Below are positions 1 to 12,023 of a stretch of DNA of 64,000 bases, one piece after another. A program made the position numbers and the translations under genes. The DNA is from Anaeramoeba flamelloides (Eukaryota > Metamonada > Anaeramoebidae): assembly GCA_027625915.1 (NCBI GenBank), contig JANTQA010000015.1:9081001-9145000 (forward strand). Direction: 5' to 3'. Position 1 is the first letter of the stretch; each line of letters starts with the position of its first letter. The notes below the pieces were generated by a model. The model worked only from the letters and a program-made list of their open reading frames with translations. It made no database searches and was not told the origin of the DNA.

Positions 1-1498
1 AAATTTTATCCTTTTAGTTACAATATAAAATAAAAGAAAAAAAAAACGGGTTGGTGTTTTAAAATAACTTTATATAATAAATGATCTAACAGAAACTCAA
101 AATATAATTTTTTTTTCTTCCAAATTAATATTTCAAATGTGAATGTTATTTATTATTATTTTTTTATTCTTTTCATATTAGTTTATTCTTCAGCTTCAGA
201 ATAAAAGAAAAAAAAATATTAGAAATTTAGTTTATCTTTTAGATAAAATTCAACAAAATATCTTCTATCAATTAACCTTAAATCCAGAAAAAAGTGAATT
301 TGAAAAGGTATTAAGATTTAAAAAACGAAAAAGTCTTAAAAGATGTTTGGGGAAATCAAAAAAAATAAAACTAACAATAATTTTTAAAAACAAAAAATTG
401 TTTTATTATTCTTATCACAGGTTGCCTTATCTTTACACCAAATCTAAAAAAAAATCTAGGAAGGTCTTCATACTGCATAGGCTAGAAAAAGAATTCTGAA
501 ATTTTCAAATTCTATTAAAAAATAGAAAACTTTATTTCAAATTTTGATAGCCTTATGATTTTATTTTTTATATGAGTCAATTCAGTCATTTTGATATTTT
601 ACTAATTATAAAAGAGTTAAACAAGGTTCATTGAAAATGATAATCTTGGATATTTACAAAAAACTATAAGTTTTTATGTTTGAATTGAAAGTTTAATTAA
701 ATGTTTTAGTATGAGTTTAAGAGAGTGTAAAATATTGTTTTCTTTCTATTTTAAATGCAATTGTGAACCAAAGATATTTTCTTGTTCTAATAATTAAAAT
801 TAATTTCATTTTATTTTGAAAAGATCTAGAAGCTTTGATTTAAGAGAATAATTATTAATTTTGATAAAAATCTCATTTTTTTATAATTTTTACTAATTTT
901 TTCATTTTTTTTTAATATGGATTTTTTTGTCCTTTGTTGCATTTTTATTTTATAATATATCAACATATATATATATATATATATATATTAATAATTGCAG
1001 GACAATAAAATTATTATTATTATTTTTTTTTTTTTTTTTTTCGGTTACAAGTGCTTGAAACTGAAACATTAAATTGTTTTTTCCTCGATTGAAAATTACA
1101 AGATTTAAAATTGATTAAGAATACATATTGAAAATTTCTCTACAGTGGAATGATCTAAAAAACTATTATTTCTTCAAATATTTTCTGATTTTACTAAAAA
1201 AATATATTTCTTATATATCAAATATCAAATCGGATAAAATAAACTCCATTTCAAAAATTGTTACTGACCTGAAATAATAAATTGAAAAAAAAAAAAATAT
1301 CCTTTCATTTCCAAGGGAAAACTAATAATTAAATATGATTTGTTATTCACTTTTAAGTTATTCGAATATATATAAAAACAAATATTTTAAAAATTAAAAA
1401 AAGTAAAACAAAAAACTAAAAAAAACGGGGTCACAATTTTTGAAATGAGCATTACAGATTATTTATTTCTAAACTTTCACTGAAAAAAAGTTAAAAAA
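1..1498. other. AT-rich spacer, no gene seen
   Basis: No sustained reading frame is visible on either strand. The stretch holds an (AT)n microsatellite at about 963-988, an oligo-T run at about 1022-1041 and scattered short A or T runs. I see no RNA gene or recognisable element. Confidence 0.6.
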
Positions 1499-1508
1499 AA
1501 GATTTTTT

Positions 1509-2133
1509 TACTTGGTTTCGAACACATATCAAAAAATTTAAAATTTTCCAAAAAAAAAGATGAAAATATTAATTGGAAAGCGGAAAAACTAAAATTGCTA
1601 AATGCGAATCTTAATCAATTTAGAGAAAATTTAATAATAAATAGCACTGGGTGGAAAGTCCAGGAATATTTAAAAATTATTAGGTACAATAACAATATAA
1701 ACAAACAACAAAAATATGTAAAATGGAGGGGCTCAACTCCCATCTTAAAACTAAGAAATTTCACAAATTATCTAAATAGATATTATTATTTTTATGATAA
1801 GAATAAAACAAAAACAAAATTTTGCAACCTATGCAAAAAATATTTAAACCTAGATACAGATGAAGATATCGATCATTTTTTATGGGACTGCCCATTCTAT
1901 AAAGAAAATCAAATAATTTGGATTAAAGATTTAATTCAAATTAACAAAAATAATAAGAATAATATCTTTGATATTATTCGAAATAAAGACTCACTGTTTA
2001 TTTTATCATTAGTTAATGATAAAGAAAATTATGATTCTTTATTGAGATTTCTAAACAAAAATTTAGAAATTAGGGCTGTAAGAAAAAATTGATTTCCTCC
2101 CTTCAAAATAAAAAAAAAAAAAAAAAAAAAAAA
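1509..2133 (+). mobile_element. 5'-truncated LINE (non-LTR retrotransposon) 3' end
   Basis: An open frame reads from before 1559 to the stop at 2090-2092. From the codon at 1595 its residues C77, C80, H94 and C99 form a C-x2-C-x13-H-x4-C finger with the FLWDC context typical of the C-terminal zf-RVT region of LINE reverse-transcriptase proteins. The same text (NW-K-E-LKLL, NST-WKVQ-Y, then the finger) recurs in the decayed LINE at 17650-19612, so this is the 3' tail of the same family. A short 3' UTR with CCTCCCTTCAAAATAA runs into poly-A at 2110-2133. The motif AAAAGATTTTTT lies both before (about 1497-1508) and after (about 2131-2142) the copy and may be its target site duplication, although poly-A next to it weakens the case. 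The copy lacks the reverse-transcriptase core and cannot move by itself. The ATG-like start given by ORF finding is only a TTG, so this is not an independent host gene. Confidence 0.75.
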
Positions 2134-2142
2134 AGATTTTTT

Positions 2143-4140
2143 GCGAATACTTTAATTCATTTTATAAGATATAACATAGTCTCGATTTTTGATTGTGATT
2201 ATTTGTCTTTTTGAAGATCTTTTTTTTTTTCACTAAATCTTTTGTTAAAAAAAAAAAAAAAAGAAAATTAAGAAATTTGGAAGAAAAAAAAATCAAATAA
2301 AATCCAAAAAAAAAGAAAATTAAAATGAAAAAAAAAAGAAAACAAAAAATTTTTCTAAATTAGAAAAAATGATGTTCCGACCTTGATTTTTTTGACATTC
2401 TTTAATAATTAACCAATTTTGATAAAATTTTATATTTGATTTTATTGTTCCAAATACTAATAGAGTTATAAGAATAAAAATTCCAGATCTACCAGTTCTT
2501 CAAAATATTAATTAAAGGGGTTTTATTGTAAAAATAATCACATTTCACCAATCTCAAAAAAACATCCAATAATTTTTATTCATAGATATCTTAAATAATT
2601 CTTTTTTAGATACTAATTCAATTTCATCTTAGTAGAAATCATTTTGAGTCATTTATTTAACGCTAATTCAATTACAAAAATTTATTTGTCAAATTAAAAA
2701 CGTTTTAAAAATCAAAATTAATTTTTGACAAATAAAAAAATCCAAATAAATTAAATTTTCAAAGAGAGATAATTATAAACGTGTTCTCCAGAACTCAAAT
2801 CCAACAACAACTGTAACAACAAGCCTCTTTAAATAAAGATTTAGTTTTGAAGCATTTCCAAGTTAAGATAAAGTATTCACGAAAGAAGAAACACTAAAAT
2901 TTGCAAATTGTCGGAACAACATTTTAGGGTAAAAAAATCCTAACTTTAATGATCAGAACTTTAAAAAAGAAGAAAACCACAAACATTCTTCTCTTTCTAA
3001 AAATAAAAAATTAATTCCAAATAGAGGGAAAATAAACCATATTTTTTTACTTGAGGCCTTTTCGTTCTGTTCCAAAAAATGAAAATATTTTTTTGATAAG
3101 AATAATTGAATAAACCCTGAAGACAACTTCTTTAAACATTATAAAGTGAGTCATTTTTTATGAAAAATAGTTTATTTAATTTTCAAAATTTTATTAAAAA
3201 AATTTATATTAATTTCTTAATTCAATAAAAAAAATTCGAACTTAATGTATTAAATATAAAGATATAATTTTCAAAAAAAAAAATTTTTCTTATCTAAAAT
3301 TAAACATAAAAAATAAAATAGTTAAAGAAAATTTTAATTAAAAATCATTTAAAATGGTTTAGAAAATAATTCTATTCAATTTTATTGTTGTTTCACAGTT
3401 ATTTTTAAAGGCCTTTTATTTAATCGTTGTTAAAAGATATAAAACCCTTATTTTTAATAAATTAAGTTAAAACAAATAAAAAAACAAATAAACAAGAAAC
3501 AAAAAAAATTAATGTTGTTAATTTGTGCAAATGTTTAATTTCATTGGGAACTTGAAGAATAAATTTTCATTTATGAATAAGAAAATGATTATATACAAAG
3601 CACTCCCAATTATTATATAAAAATTAGATTGTTATTTAAAATTGTTTTTTTATAAACATTCGTTATATTAATAAAAAAACAATAATAAATTAGTAAAAGG
3701 AAAATTATTTTTTCTTTTTCTAGCAAAATTACAGTTTAAATATTAAGTTTATGAAATTTAAACAGTGACATTTGTAATTATCGTTTGATTACGTGAATTG
3801 ATTGTAATACAGATAAAATATTTATATTATTTTTTTTTCAAGTTAAAATTATTCAACCTAATAATAAATCGCTCAAACAAGGAGAAATTATTTACAAAAA
3901 GATTGAAATATTCTGCCAAAATTGGAATTTAATGAAAAACAAAATTGTATTTATAAAGTTATCTTTTAAGTTTTAGTAATCATTTTTACTTTTTTTTCTA
4001 TCATGTGAACCTTTTTATTTTAAATAGATGTTAAAATAAGATCATTTAATAGAGCTACCACAGAACTTGGAAAACCCAATTCTTATCAAGTTAGATAAAA
4101 AATATATAATTAGTTTAATTTTTAAACATTTTAATCCTTT
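2143..4140. other. AT-rich spacer, nothing recognised
   Basis: Many A and T runs and no frame of note. No inverted repeat or RNA gene was seen. Confidence 0.55.
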
Positions 4141-4693
4141 TTGAATTTTCTTTGTATTGGAAAGAAGAGTTACAAAGGAAAAAGTTCAAGTGGTTACTTG
4201 CGAATACTTAGAGATACTGTAAACCTGAAAGTTGTGAGTAACTTGAAAATAAAAAAAAAAGAAAAAGAAAAGGGTAAAATGTCCAAATGTTTAAAGAAAA
4301 AGAAGATCAAAAAAAAAAAAAAAAAAATGACAACAATTAAACAACAGCGATCCAAATGAATGTTCATGATCAACTATCAAACTAAACTAAATTAACCAAT
4401 AATATCGTGGCTTGTGATTTTGGGATGTTCTTAATTAAGTATAACAATGGTTTTTTTTTTTTGATTTTTTACCAATTACTTCTTCTAAACTGTTTTTCAA
4501 TTTCTTTTTTTTTTTTGTTTTTCATTTTCTTTATTTTCTTATCAATTTTTGTTTTTGCTTTTTCAACCATAAAAATAATTTGGGTATGCCCTTCCCATGA
4601 ATAAATACCTGAAATCTTGGATTTTGTGCCGAAATTTCCTTTGAGGAAATTTAAGTTGGATGGGTATCTTGAGTGTGATTTACAATTCCTCAA
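4141..4693. other. Two weak lysine-rich open frames of doubtful reality
   Basis: A plus-strand frame (4141-4359, TTG start, 72 codons) and a minus-strand frame (4469-4693, TTG start, 74 codons) both run into lysine-rich tails coded by A-rich DNA. The minus frame has a less biased first part (FLKGNFGTKSKISGIYSW, then GHTQIIFMVEK) that could be an exon or a gene relic. Neither has an ATG at its head, a recognisable domain or clear splice sites. I do not call a gene here. Confidence 0.2.
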
Positions 4694-5865
4694 TAATAAT
4701 AATAATTTAATAATTTTTTTTTTTTACAATCTAAAAAAATCCAATTTTTAATATTATATTTAATATTCAAATGATTTTTATTAAAGATCTTTAATCTTTA
4801 CTTGAAGCAAAATTCGATGTAATTATCCTAAACAAGTTCGAAGTTAATTAATTAAATTTATTAATCATCAATATATTATTATTATTCAGATTCTTTTTAT
4901 TCTTCTTACGACTTCTAATATTAATACTGCAATGACTAATACTAATACATTTGTTATCATTATTATTAAAGTTTATTTTAAAAAATAAAAATATAATTCT
5001 ATTGATCGATAGTTTTTAATTAATGAATTATTATATATTAATTATAAATCAATTTTTCACTTTGAATTTATTAACCACAATAAATTGAACTTTGTTAATA
5101 AAAACAAATATATTTTCTTCAATAATACATTCATAGATTCTATTATTTTTGTTCATTTATTTAATTCTTCAAGATTTATACAAAAAATGAAATCATATTT
5201 ATCATAAATTTTAAATAATAAAATGGTATTTTAAATAATAATCAATAAATAAATTTAATAATACATCGGTTGTTTATTCTTATATTTGAATTGAATTTCT
5301 ATAATTCTTGGTAGACATTTCTATTATTATTGCTGATAAATTCATGATCATTTTTTTTTTTTTTTTTTTCGTTATTTCATTTATAAAACCTTTTGAATTA
5401 TATAATTATTTTTTTTCAAACATCTAAAATCAATCTGAATTTTATTTGATTTTATAAAACATTATTGTTTTGAAATTGGCTTTTTTTAAAATATTCATCC
5501 TAAAATTTGAGAAATGGAAATTTAACTTTTAAGATGATTGATTTGGGTGAATAATTGGGTTATTTTTTTTTGGATGAAAAAGTGAATAGCATGGATGATT
5601 TTTTTCCTTTCTTTTGATTGAAAGTTAAAAAGCAAATGTAACATCGTATTTGTCTTTTATAAGGTGATAATGTAAAAAAAATTACAAATGTTTTTATCTG
5701 TCGAAATAATTTTTAGTAGTATTTTATATTTAAAAATTATATACAGATATATTTTTTTGTTATGAGATTCATGATTTATAAATTATTTTTTTTTAATTTT
5801 TTGAAAGGGGTTTTAATCTATGTCCTGGAATTTTTATTCATGATTGATAATCTTTTTGTTGTGCT
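4694..5865. other. AT-rich spacer, nothing recognised
   Basis: Short ATT and AAT runs (for example near 4691-4705 and 4878-4888) and oligo-T at 5351-5370. No gene or structured repeat was seen. Confidence 0.55.
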
Positions 5866-6480
5866 TTTACCCCCCGCCCCCTCTTAATTCTGGGAAAGTC
5901 TCATGGAGTGTTGTAGAGTGCCATAGAGTGCCTAGGTTTTCATGAATTTAAAAAATAAAAAGAAAATTTACAAATTTTCTTTTTATTTCAAATAGTAAAA
6001 AAACCCTAACCGTGGTTTTCATGAATTTTCTACTTTATCTGATAAATCTTTTGGTTTTCGTTAGGTTTTTTTGAGGTTTTTATTTATTTGTGAAGTGTTC
6101 TAGGTTTTTTTGAGTTTTCTATTTTATTTGTGAATTGTTCTCGGTTTTTTTTACTTTTTGAAATAAACAGAAAATTTTAATAAATTGTCGATTTATTTCA
6201 AAAAGTAAAAAAAAGCTAACGAAAATCAATAGAACACTTCCAAATAAAATAGAAAACCTCAAAAAAACCTAGAACACTTTTACAAATAAAAAAGAAAACA
6301 TGAAAACCTATCGGCGTTTTACAGAATTCAAAAGGATATAATAAAATCAAAGATTTTACTTAATTCTTTTAAATCGTTGAGAAAGACTAACAGTGGTTTT
6401 TATTTTAATTTTAGAAAATAAAAAAAAAATTTAGAAATTTTCTTTTTTATTTCTAGATTTAAAAAAAAAACTAACGACAA
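5866..6480. repeat. Palindromic repeat cluster A (foldback-type family)
   Basis: This block opens with a C-rich run (about 5869-5882), then the text GAGTGCCATAGAGTGCCTAGG. It continues with units of AGGTTTTTTTGAG and their reverse complements (CTCAAAAAAACCTA), spaced by AAATAAA-type stretches, so whole segments can fold back on each other. At about 6322-6380 lies a hairpin core, an A-rich arm ending in AAAATCAAAGATTTT and a T-rich arm, that is shared with clusters near 35028-36830 and 51430-51990. No protein is encoded. It is probably a non-autonomous foldback element family, but no transposase or target duplication was seen. Confidence 0.6.
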
Positions 6481-7860
6481 TAAATAATTTTTAATTTAGT
6501 TAAACAAATGATAATATTATTTTTGATTTAAATATTTTATCTAATAGTTTTTTTATTTTTTTTTATTTTGATAAATTTTTCTTTTATTACTTCCTTCTCT
6601 CGATAAATAATAAATAATATATTATTGTTTTGTTTATTTTTGAAATGTTTTATTCTAATTTTACTTATTTTTTTTTCAGAATTACTGGTTATTTTAAGTT
6701 AAAAAAAGGAAATATTTTCTCTGATTAATTTAATTTGTTGAATTATTATATTACTATAGTTTTACTCTTTAATTTTTAAAAAAAAAATAGTTTTGTTTTG
6801 ATAGTTTTAATAAATATTTATGATTGGTTTCTTTTTTTATTTCTAAACCCAAATAATATCTTTTTAATCATTTTTTTTGTATTAAAATCATTGAAATATA
6901 TTTTTTGTTGTTTAAAATATTTTATAATTTATATCTTTACCTTGTCAGTTCAATTTTAATATTTATTTTCAAAAAGCATTTCATATAATTATTATTGAAT
7001 TTTTTTTAAAATCATTTTTAATTAATTGTAGTTATTATTTTATTAATTTATAATTTCTGAATTTAAATTTGTTATATATAAAAATTTGATATTGTTATTT
7101 ATAAATTATAGAATATATTTGAGTTAATTGAAATATTTTGTTATATAATGTTTTGTTCTTTTATTTAATTTATTAAGTTAAAGAATTTTTTTTTTTATTA
7201 AACTTGAAATTAATTTATTGAAGATTTCAATATTTTTTTTTTTTTAATTATTTACATCCAATGGTTTGAAAAATAATAAATAAATATATTATTATTATTA
7301 TTTTTAATTGAAATAACCTAAAAATATAATTAAATTATTTTTTACAAATATATAAAAATATAGATATAAATTATTATTATAATAATATTTAATAATGAAT
7401 TATTATCAAAGTTCAACCTTTAATTTCATTTTTTTAACAAATGAAAAGCAAAAAAAATTTCATTACAATTCTATTTTAACCTATTAATTTAATTTATTTC
7501 TTTTGAAAATCAGATTGATAATATTTAATTTTTTTTTGTTTCGCTAATTTAATTTTTTTTTTTTTTTGGATTTTTTTATTAACTCTCATTATTGTTTTCT
7601 TATCTAAATTTGATTGTTGATTGTATTTATATATATATATTATTTTTTTTTAAATTTTAAATTATTTTGGAAATTAGAATTAATTATAATAATGAAGAAT
7701 AATTGAACATTGAATTTATATTATGAACAAAAAAATGATGAATTTTTTTAATTTTATAAAAATACCTCAGTAAAAAAATAAACAAAATTATTAAGATCTT
7801 ATTTTTATTATCTTGGAAATATAAAAGAAATTATTATTATTTATTCTTAATTATCATTAT
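6481..7860. other. Very AT-rich spacer, nothing recognised
   Basis: Long T and A runs with almost no G or C. No reading frame and no recognisable element. Confidence 0.55.
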
Positions 7861-7985
7861 TATTGTAATTATTCTCATCATCATTATTATTATTATTATT
7901 ATTCTCATTATTATTATTATTATTATTATTATAATTATAATTATTATTATTATTATTCTCATTGATATTTTATTCTTGTTTTAAC
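7861..7985. repeat. (ATT)n / (ATC)n microsatellite
   Basis: Imperfect ATTATT repeats broken by CTCATC and CTCATT. The tract lies directly after the stop codon of the minus-strand RG/RRM gene, so it would be in or next to its 3' UTR. Confidence 0.8.
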
Positions 7986-7991
7986 AATCAT

Positions 7992-10610
7992 TTATTTATC
8001 CTTTTCTTTTTCATATTCTATTTCAAGTATACCAAGAGGGCCATTACCACCGTTATTGAGTGCATTTTCTGCATCTTGTGCGTTTTGATATTCAATAATT
8101 AAGACATTATCTTGTAAATTAAAAATTTTTTCAATTTTACCAAATTCACCAAGAAAATCTTCAACCTTTTTCCAACCAAAATTATTTTCTATATCCCAAG
8201 TAACCCTAATTGTTTTATATTGAGGAATATTATTTTTAATTTGCTGTTTTTGAATAATTTTTAGTTTTAATTCATTTAAAGAATGAAATGTATTTATTAG
8301 AATTTGTTTGTGTTTATCGTTAAAGGATTGTTCGATTAAAGAAAAAAGTGTTGTTTCTGCATTTAAAAGATCATTGAAATTTTCACTTGAATTTTCATTA
8401 TTCAGAAAATAGTCGTCGATTAGAAATCCATTATCATCAATTCTATATTTTGAAAAATAAATCATTTGATTTTTTATTTTATTTTCGATCTCATTTTCAT
8501 CTGGAATTTGTTGAGAAGTATTTAATTCATCATAATCATGAATGGTTTTTTCATTTTGATATTCCTTTTCATTTTGATATTCATTTTCATATATTTTAAG
8601 TTTTGAATCGGAATTATTTTTTGTATTGTCATCCATATATTTCTCATCTTCTTTTTCTTTTTCTTCTTCTTCTTCTTCTTCTTTTTCTATTTCTTCTTTC
8701 TTTATATTTTTTCTTTCTTTATAATTTTTGGATCTTTTGTTATTATCTTGTGATGGCTCTGAATTAGATTTAGAATTAGAGTCAGAATTTACTTTTGAGT
8801 TAGAATTAACTTTTAAATCATTATTTGAGCTAATGTTTTTTTGGTTATCATAAGACTGATCTTTCTCCTTTTTGATTGAATTGTATTTTGAGTCTCTATT
8901 TTTTATAATAGGAGAACGATTTTCCTTTTTGATACTTTTTGATTTTTTTTTGGTATGGCGCTTTCTCGAACGGGATTTTGATTGTGATTTTACCTTTCTT
9001 TTTTTGTTATTCCTTTTCTCGTTTTGTATGCTTTGATTAATGTCTGATATTAATCCCTCTAATTTTTTTTCCCAATCATCATTCCATTTTCTTTCATCAA
9101 GCCTATGGTTAAAATTGATTTTTTCATATTCTACAAGTTTTTCATAGTATGGTGATCTTTCTCTACTATATAAATATAGCCATAAAATTTTAATTCCCTT
9201 TTCCCTCACTAAAGGTTGCAAATTTTGATACGCCTTCGATGTACATTTAAAACTTCCAAAACGGATCCAGCATGTGTGAGGAGGTATTAGAATTATTTTT
9301 GTAACTAACCCCCATTTACTTAATAGTTTAGATAATACAAGCAAATCAAATAATTCTTCTGGCAAGTTTGAAATTCTCATAGAGCTTGTTTGTTTTTTGA
9401 TAATTGAAAAGTCTTTGAGATTGAGGCCATCCTTAAGAAAAATTGAATCATCATAGTCAAAATGAATTCCTTTAACCACTCCCCTTCCCATAGACATTTC
9501 AAGTTTTAAATCTCTCTCTCTCCCTCTTCCTCTTCCTCTCCCTCTCCCTCTTCCTCTTCCCATAAACCTTCCTCTTGCCCTCCCTATACCAATACCTCTT
9601 CCTCTTCCTCTTCCTCTTCCAATATCTCTTCCGATACCTCTTCCTATACCTCTTGCGATACCTCTTCCTATACCTCTTCCTCTCCCTATGTCCCTTCCTC
9701 CTACTCTCTCTATACCTATTTCTCTTTCTCGTTCAAATTCTCTTTCTCTTTCCTGTCGCCACCCACTTCCTCTTCCCATTTCACTTTCAATAACTATTTC
9801 TCTTTCATTAAAAAATCCTCTTCCCCTTCCCCTTCCTCTCTCTATACCTATTTCTCTTTCTCGTTCAAATTCTCTTCCTCTTCCTCTTTCTATGCCCCTT
9901 CCTCTTCCTCTTCCTTGCTCTCTTTCCCAACTCATTCCTCTTACTGTTCTTGTGTCTGTTACTCGCCCTCTTCCCATTCCTCTTCCTCTTCCTCTTCCTC
10001 TTCCTCTTCCTCTTCCTCTTCCCCATTCCCACTGGTTTTCTCTTTCTCTTTCTATTTCTATTTCTCTCCCTCTTCCTCTTCCTCGTCCTCTTTCTCTGTT
10101 GCCTATCCTTTCCCGATCACTACCCATTTCATAAGAATTATTACTTGAGTCATACTCATTGGTTTTCGTCCATTCATTCTTTTCATCTTGCCTATTTTCT
10201 TTGTGGTAGGGTTCGTGTGTTTGATCATTTTCATAATAATTCCTGCTTTTTTGTGGCGAGGGAAACCGATCAGTGGTTTCGTAATTAACCCGCTCTTCGC
10301 GAGGAGAGAATGTTGCAAATCTTTGGTTTTCATTTACTTGGTTCATCCTTGAATGGTGGATATGGTTACTGTTATTGTATTCTTCATAAATGTTGTTCTG
10401 TTGAATTGTTCGCTGTGGGAAATTACGATCGTTCTCGTCATAGTAATCTTTTTTATACATCCTTGGTGCTTCCTTTTTATCAAGCATTGGCCTTGTTTTT
10501 TGCGATCCATTATTTCGATCGTCGTTACTCAGTGAATCAGATCGTGAACCAGTTCGGTAATTTGGAGATCGATCATAATTAGTGTTTGGAAAATGTTTTC
10601 CTTGATTCAT
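7992..10610 (-). CDS. RG-repeat and RRM RNA-binding protein
   Basis: Predicted 872-residue protein starting MNQGKHFPN at the ATG 10608-10610. The open frame extends 28 codons further upstream, but those are a T-rich tract coding for phenylalanines and are unlikely to be translated. The order is an acidic/polar N-terminus (1-165), an RG/RE/IGRG-repeat region (about 165-365), a first RRM-like fold (about 411-482, starting RISNLPEELFDL), an SR/K-rich stretch with SQSKSRSRKR, an acidic run of glutamates, and a C-terminal RRM-like domain (about 800-870, TIRVTWDIENN, then VLIIEYQNAQDAENAL). RG boxes with RRMs and SR-like stretches are known from mRNA-processing and RNP proteins, so a nuclear or RNP role in RNA binding is likely. 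The C-terminal RRM recalls the type in DNAJC17, but no J domain is present. I know no exact ortholog, so the specific target is unknown. The RG codons form a CCTCTT-type minisatellite on the plus strand. Confidence 0.85.
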   Translation of the reverse strand: MNQGKHFPNTNYDRSPNYRTGSRSDSLSNDDRNNGSQKTRPMLDKKEAPRMYKKDYYDENDRNFPQRTIQQNNIYEEYNNSNHIHHSRMNQVNENQRFATFSPREERVNYETTDRFPSPQKSRNYYENDQTHEPYHKENRQDEKNEWTKTNEYDSSNNSYEMGSDRERIGNRERGRGRGRGREIEIERERENQWEWGRGRGRGRGRGRGRGMGRGRVTDTRTVRGMSWEREQGRGRGRGIERGRGREFEREREIGIERGRGRGRGFFNEREIVIESEMGRGSGWRQEREREFEREREIGIERVGGRDIGRGRGIGRGIARGIGRGIGRDIGRGRGRGRGIGIGRARGRFMGRGRGRGRGRGRGRERDLKLEMSMGRGVVKGIHFDYDDSIFLKDGLNLKDFSIIKKQTSSMRISNLPEELFDLLVLSKLLSKWGLVTKIILIPPHTCWIRFGSFKCTSKAYQNLQPLVREKGIKILWLYLYSRERSPYYEKLVEYEKINFNHRLDERKWNDDWEKKLEGLISDINQSIQNEKRNNKKRKVKSQSKSRSRKRHTKKKSKSIKKENRSPIIKNRDSKYNSIKKEKDQSYDNQKNISSNNDLKVNSNSKVNSDSNSKSNSEPSQDNNKRSKNYKERKNIKKEEIEKEEEEEEEKEKEDEKYMDDNTKNNSDSKLKIYENEYQNEKEYQNEKTIHDYDELNTSQQIPDENEIENKIKNQMIYFSKYRIDDNGFLIDDYFLNNENSSENFNDLLNAETTLFSLIEQSFNDKHKQILINTFHSLNELKLKIIQKQQIKNNIPQYKTIRVTWDIENNFGWKKVEDFLGEFGKIEKIFNLQDNVLIIEYQNAQDAENALNNGGNGPLGILEIEYEKEKDK
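9505..10095. repeat. Coding minisatellite for RG/RE repeats
   Basis: Tandem CCTCTT / CCTCTC units with inserts such as CCTATACCTATT. On the minus strand they read GRGRGR, REIEIERE and IGRGIGRG. The tract is far richer in C and G than its surroundings and should be prone to length change. The long plus-strand frames over it are shadows. Confidence 0.85.
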
Positions 10611-10644
10611 TAATCTTTTTTTTTTACAAAAAGAAAGTAATTTA

Positions 10645-10675
<31 letters not shown>

Positions 10676-11735
10676 TCCAAAAATGAAATATCAAGTCACC
10701 TACTTTCGTTAATTCTCAGACAGAATTATCCTTGAAATGAAATAAAAATCGATTATTTCAATTTAAAAAAGCCTTTGATCAAATATTATAATTTAGTCCT
10801 ATAAATAGCCCACGAAACATACAATTCACACACTGTTTTGAATTTCAGTTTGAAAAGAATAACTTTTTAAAAGTACAGAAACTTTTGGAATCAATTAAAA
10901 TGGGATGTGTTGAAATTGTCCTCAGATATAATTCCAACTATCTTTTTCTTTCAATTTTTCAAAGAAATTTCTAAACTAAGATATCAATTGGTAATATTAC
11001 TCGATAAATAATGGGGTTTTAAATTGAATTTCAAGTTCTATACATATTTTGAAAATCATTTAAATGTTCAGTAAAAATAATTTTTTGAGTTAAAAATTTA
11101 TGGTTTTTATTTTTTTTCATGAAATTTTTCCATACAGTAAAAGTTTATTATTTGGTTCAAAATAAATACTAACAAAAATTTTCTTCAGCTTTCTTTAAAA
11201 AAGGTTTTAAAATCAGACATTTTAAATTTTTAATTCTATAAATCAGGATTAAATCATTAATTTACCTCATAAAATTGGGGACTTTGGTGATTTATTTTAA
11301 TTCTTGATTTTTTGGAAAGAGGAATGAAAATTTTGATTTTTTCATTTTGCAATTAACAGTATTACTGTTGTGAAAAAAAAGAACAGACATTTATTTTTTC
11401 CAGTGTGCTTATTAAATTAATTTTGAAGATTTGAAGAAAAACTTTTGAAAAAATGTGAATATCATTAGCTTTGTTGAAGTTAATAAAGATTCAAATTGTA
11501 ATAAACCCCAATATTAAGAACTCTGTTAAGTTTAAGATTTTCTTTATTTCAATTTTATCAAGATAAGGTTAATTAAAAAAATAATAAGAATTGAAATTTT
11601 CATTCAACTTGTATATACGATTTAATGATCAAAATAATACATGCCCAATGACTATAATCTATGTTTCAAAATATAATCCATTTTTTTTTTTTTTTATTTT
11701 TTTTATGCAACATACAATTTTCTGCCCTTGTGGTA
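10611..11735. other. Spacer upstream of the RG/RRM gene
   Basis: Opens with an oligo-A run (about 10650-10672) next to the start of the minus-strand gene, probably its 5' flank. No other frame or element was seen. Confidence 0.55.
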
Positions 11736-11739
11736 TACC

Positions 11740-11990
11740 TAATTTCAAATAAATTTTGAAAGTAAACTCCTTGATCTTTTTAGTAAATTTTAAATTATTC
11801 CTGTAATTTTTTCAGATTTTTTCATAATTTTCTCAATTTTTTTTTTTTTTTTGATAATTAATTTTCTTAAAAATTGACTCAATTTTTTGAGATAAATTTT
11901 CCAATTTGGTCCTTCATTTTTTGAATTTCTTTTTATAAATAATCGAACTTTAAGAAATCAATACCATATTTAATCAGGGTTTATTTTAAA
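11740..11990 (-). repeat. Dispersed repeat, copy 1 (diverged)
   Basis: Read on the minus strand this matches segments at about 37030-37330 and 50210-50510: A-rich text around AAGAAATTC, then GAAGGACCAAATTGGAAAA and ATCTCAAAAAA. The match is patchy and AT-rich, so edges are uncertain. No coding capacity. Confidence 0.4.
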
Positions 11991-12023
11991 TTCTGATTGG
12001 CCGATTAATGTCTAATTCTTATA

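Noticed and set aside
7861-7985. (ATT)n tract as a CRISPR-like or telomeric array
   Set aside because: Simple microsatellite with no spacer structure and no telomere-type unit.
9575-10288. Several plus-strand frames rich in L, P, S and F over the RG repeat (9575-9793, 9688-10134, 9915-10148, 9950-10288)
   Set aside because: They are antisense readings of the CCTCTT coding minisatellite of the minus-strand RG/RRM gene.
10613-10694. 28-codon N-terminal extension of the RG/RRM protein (MIFHFWKFFFFF...)
   Set aside because: It is coded by an oligo-A/T tract; the ATG at 10608-10610 followed by ordinary sequence is the better start.
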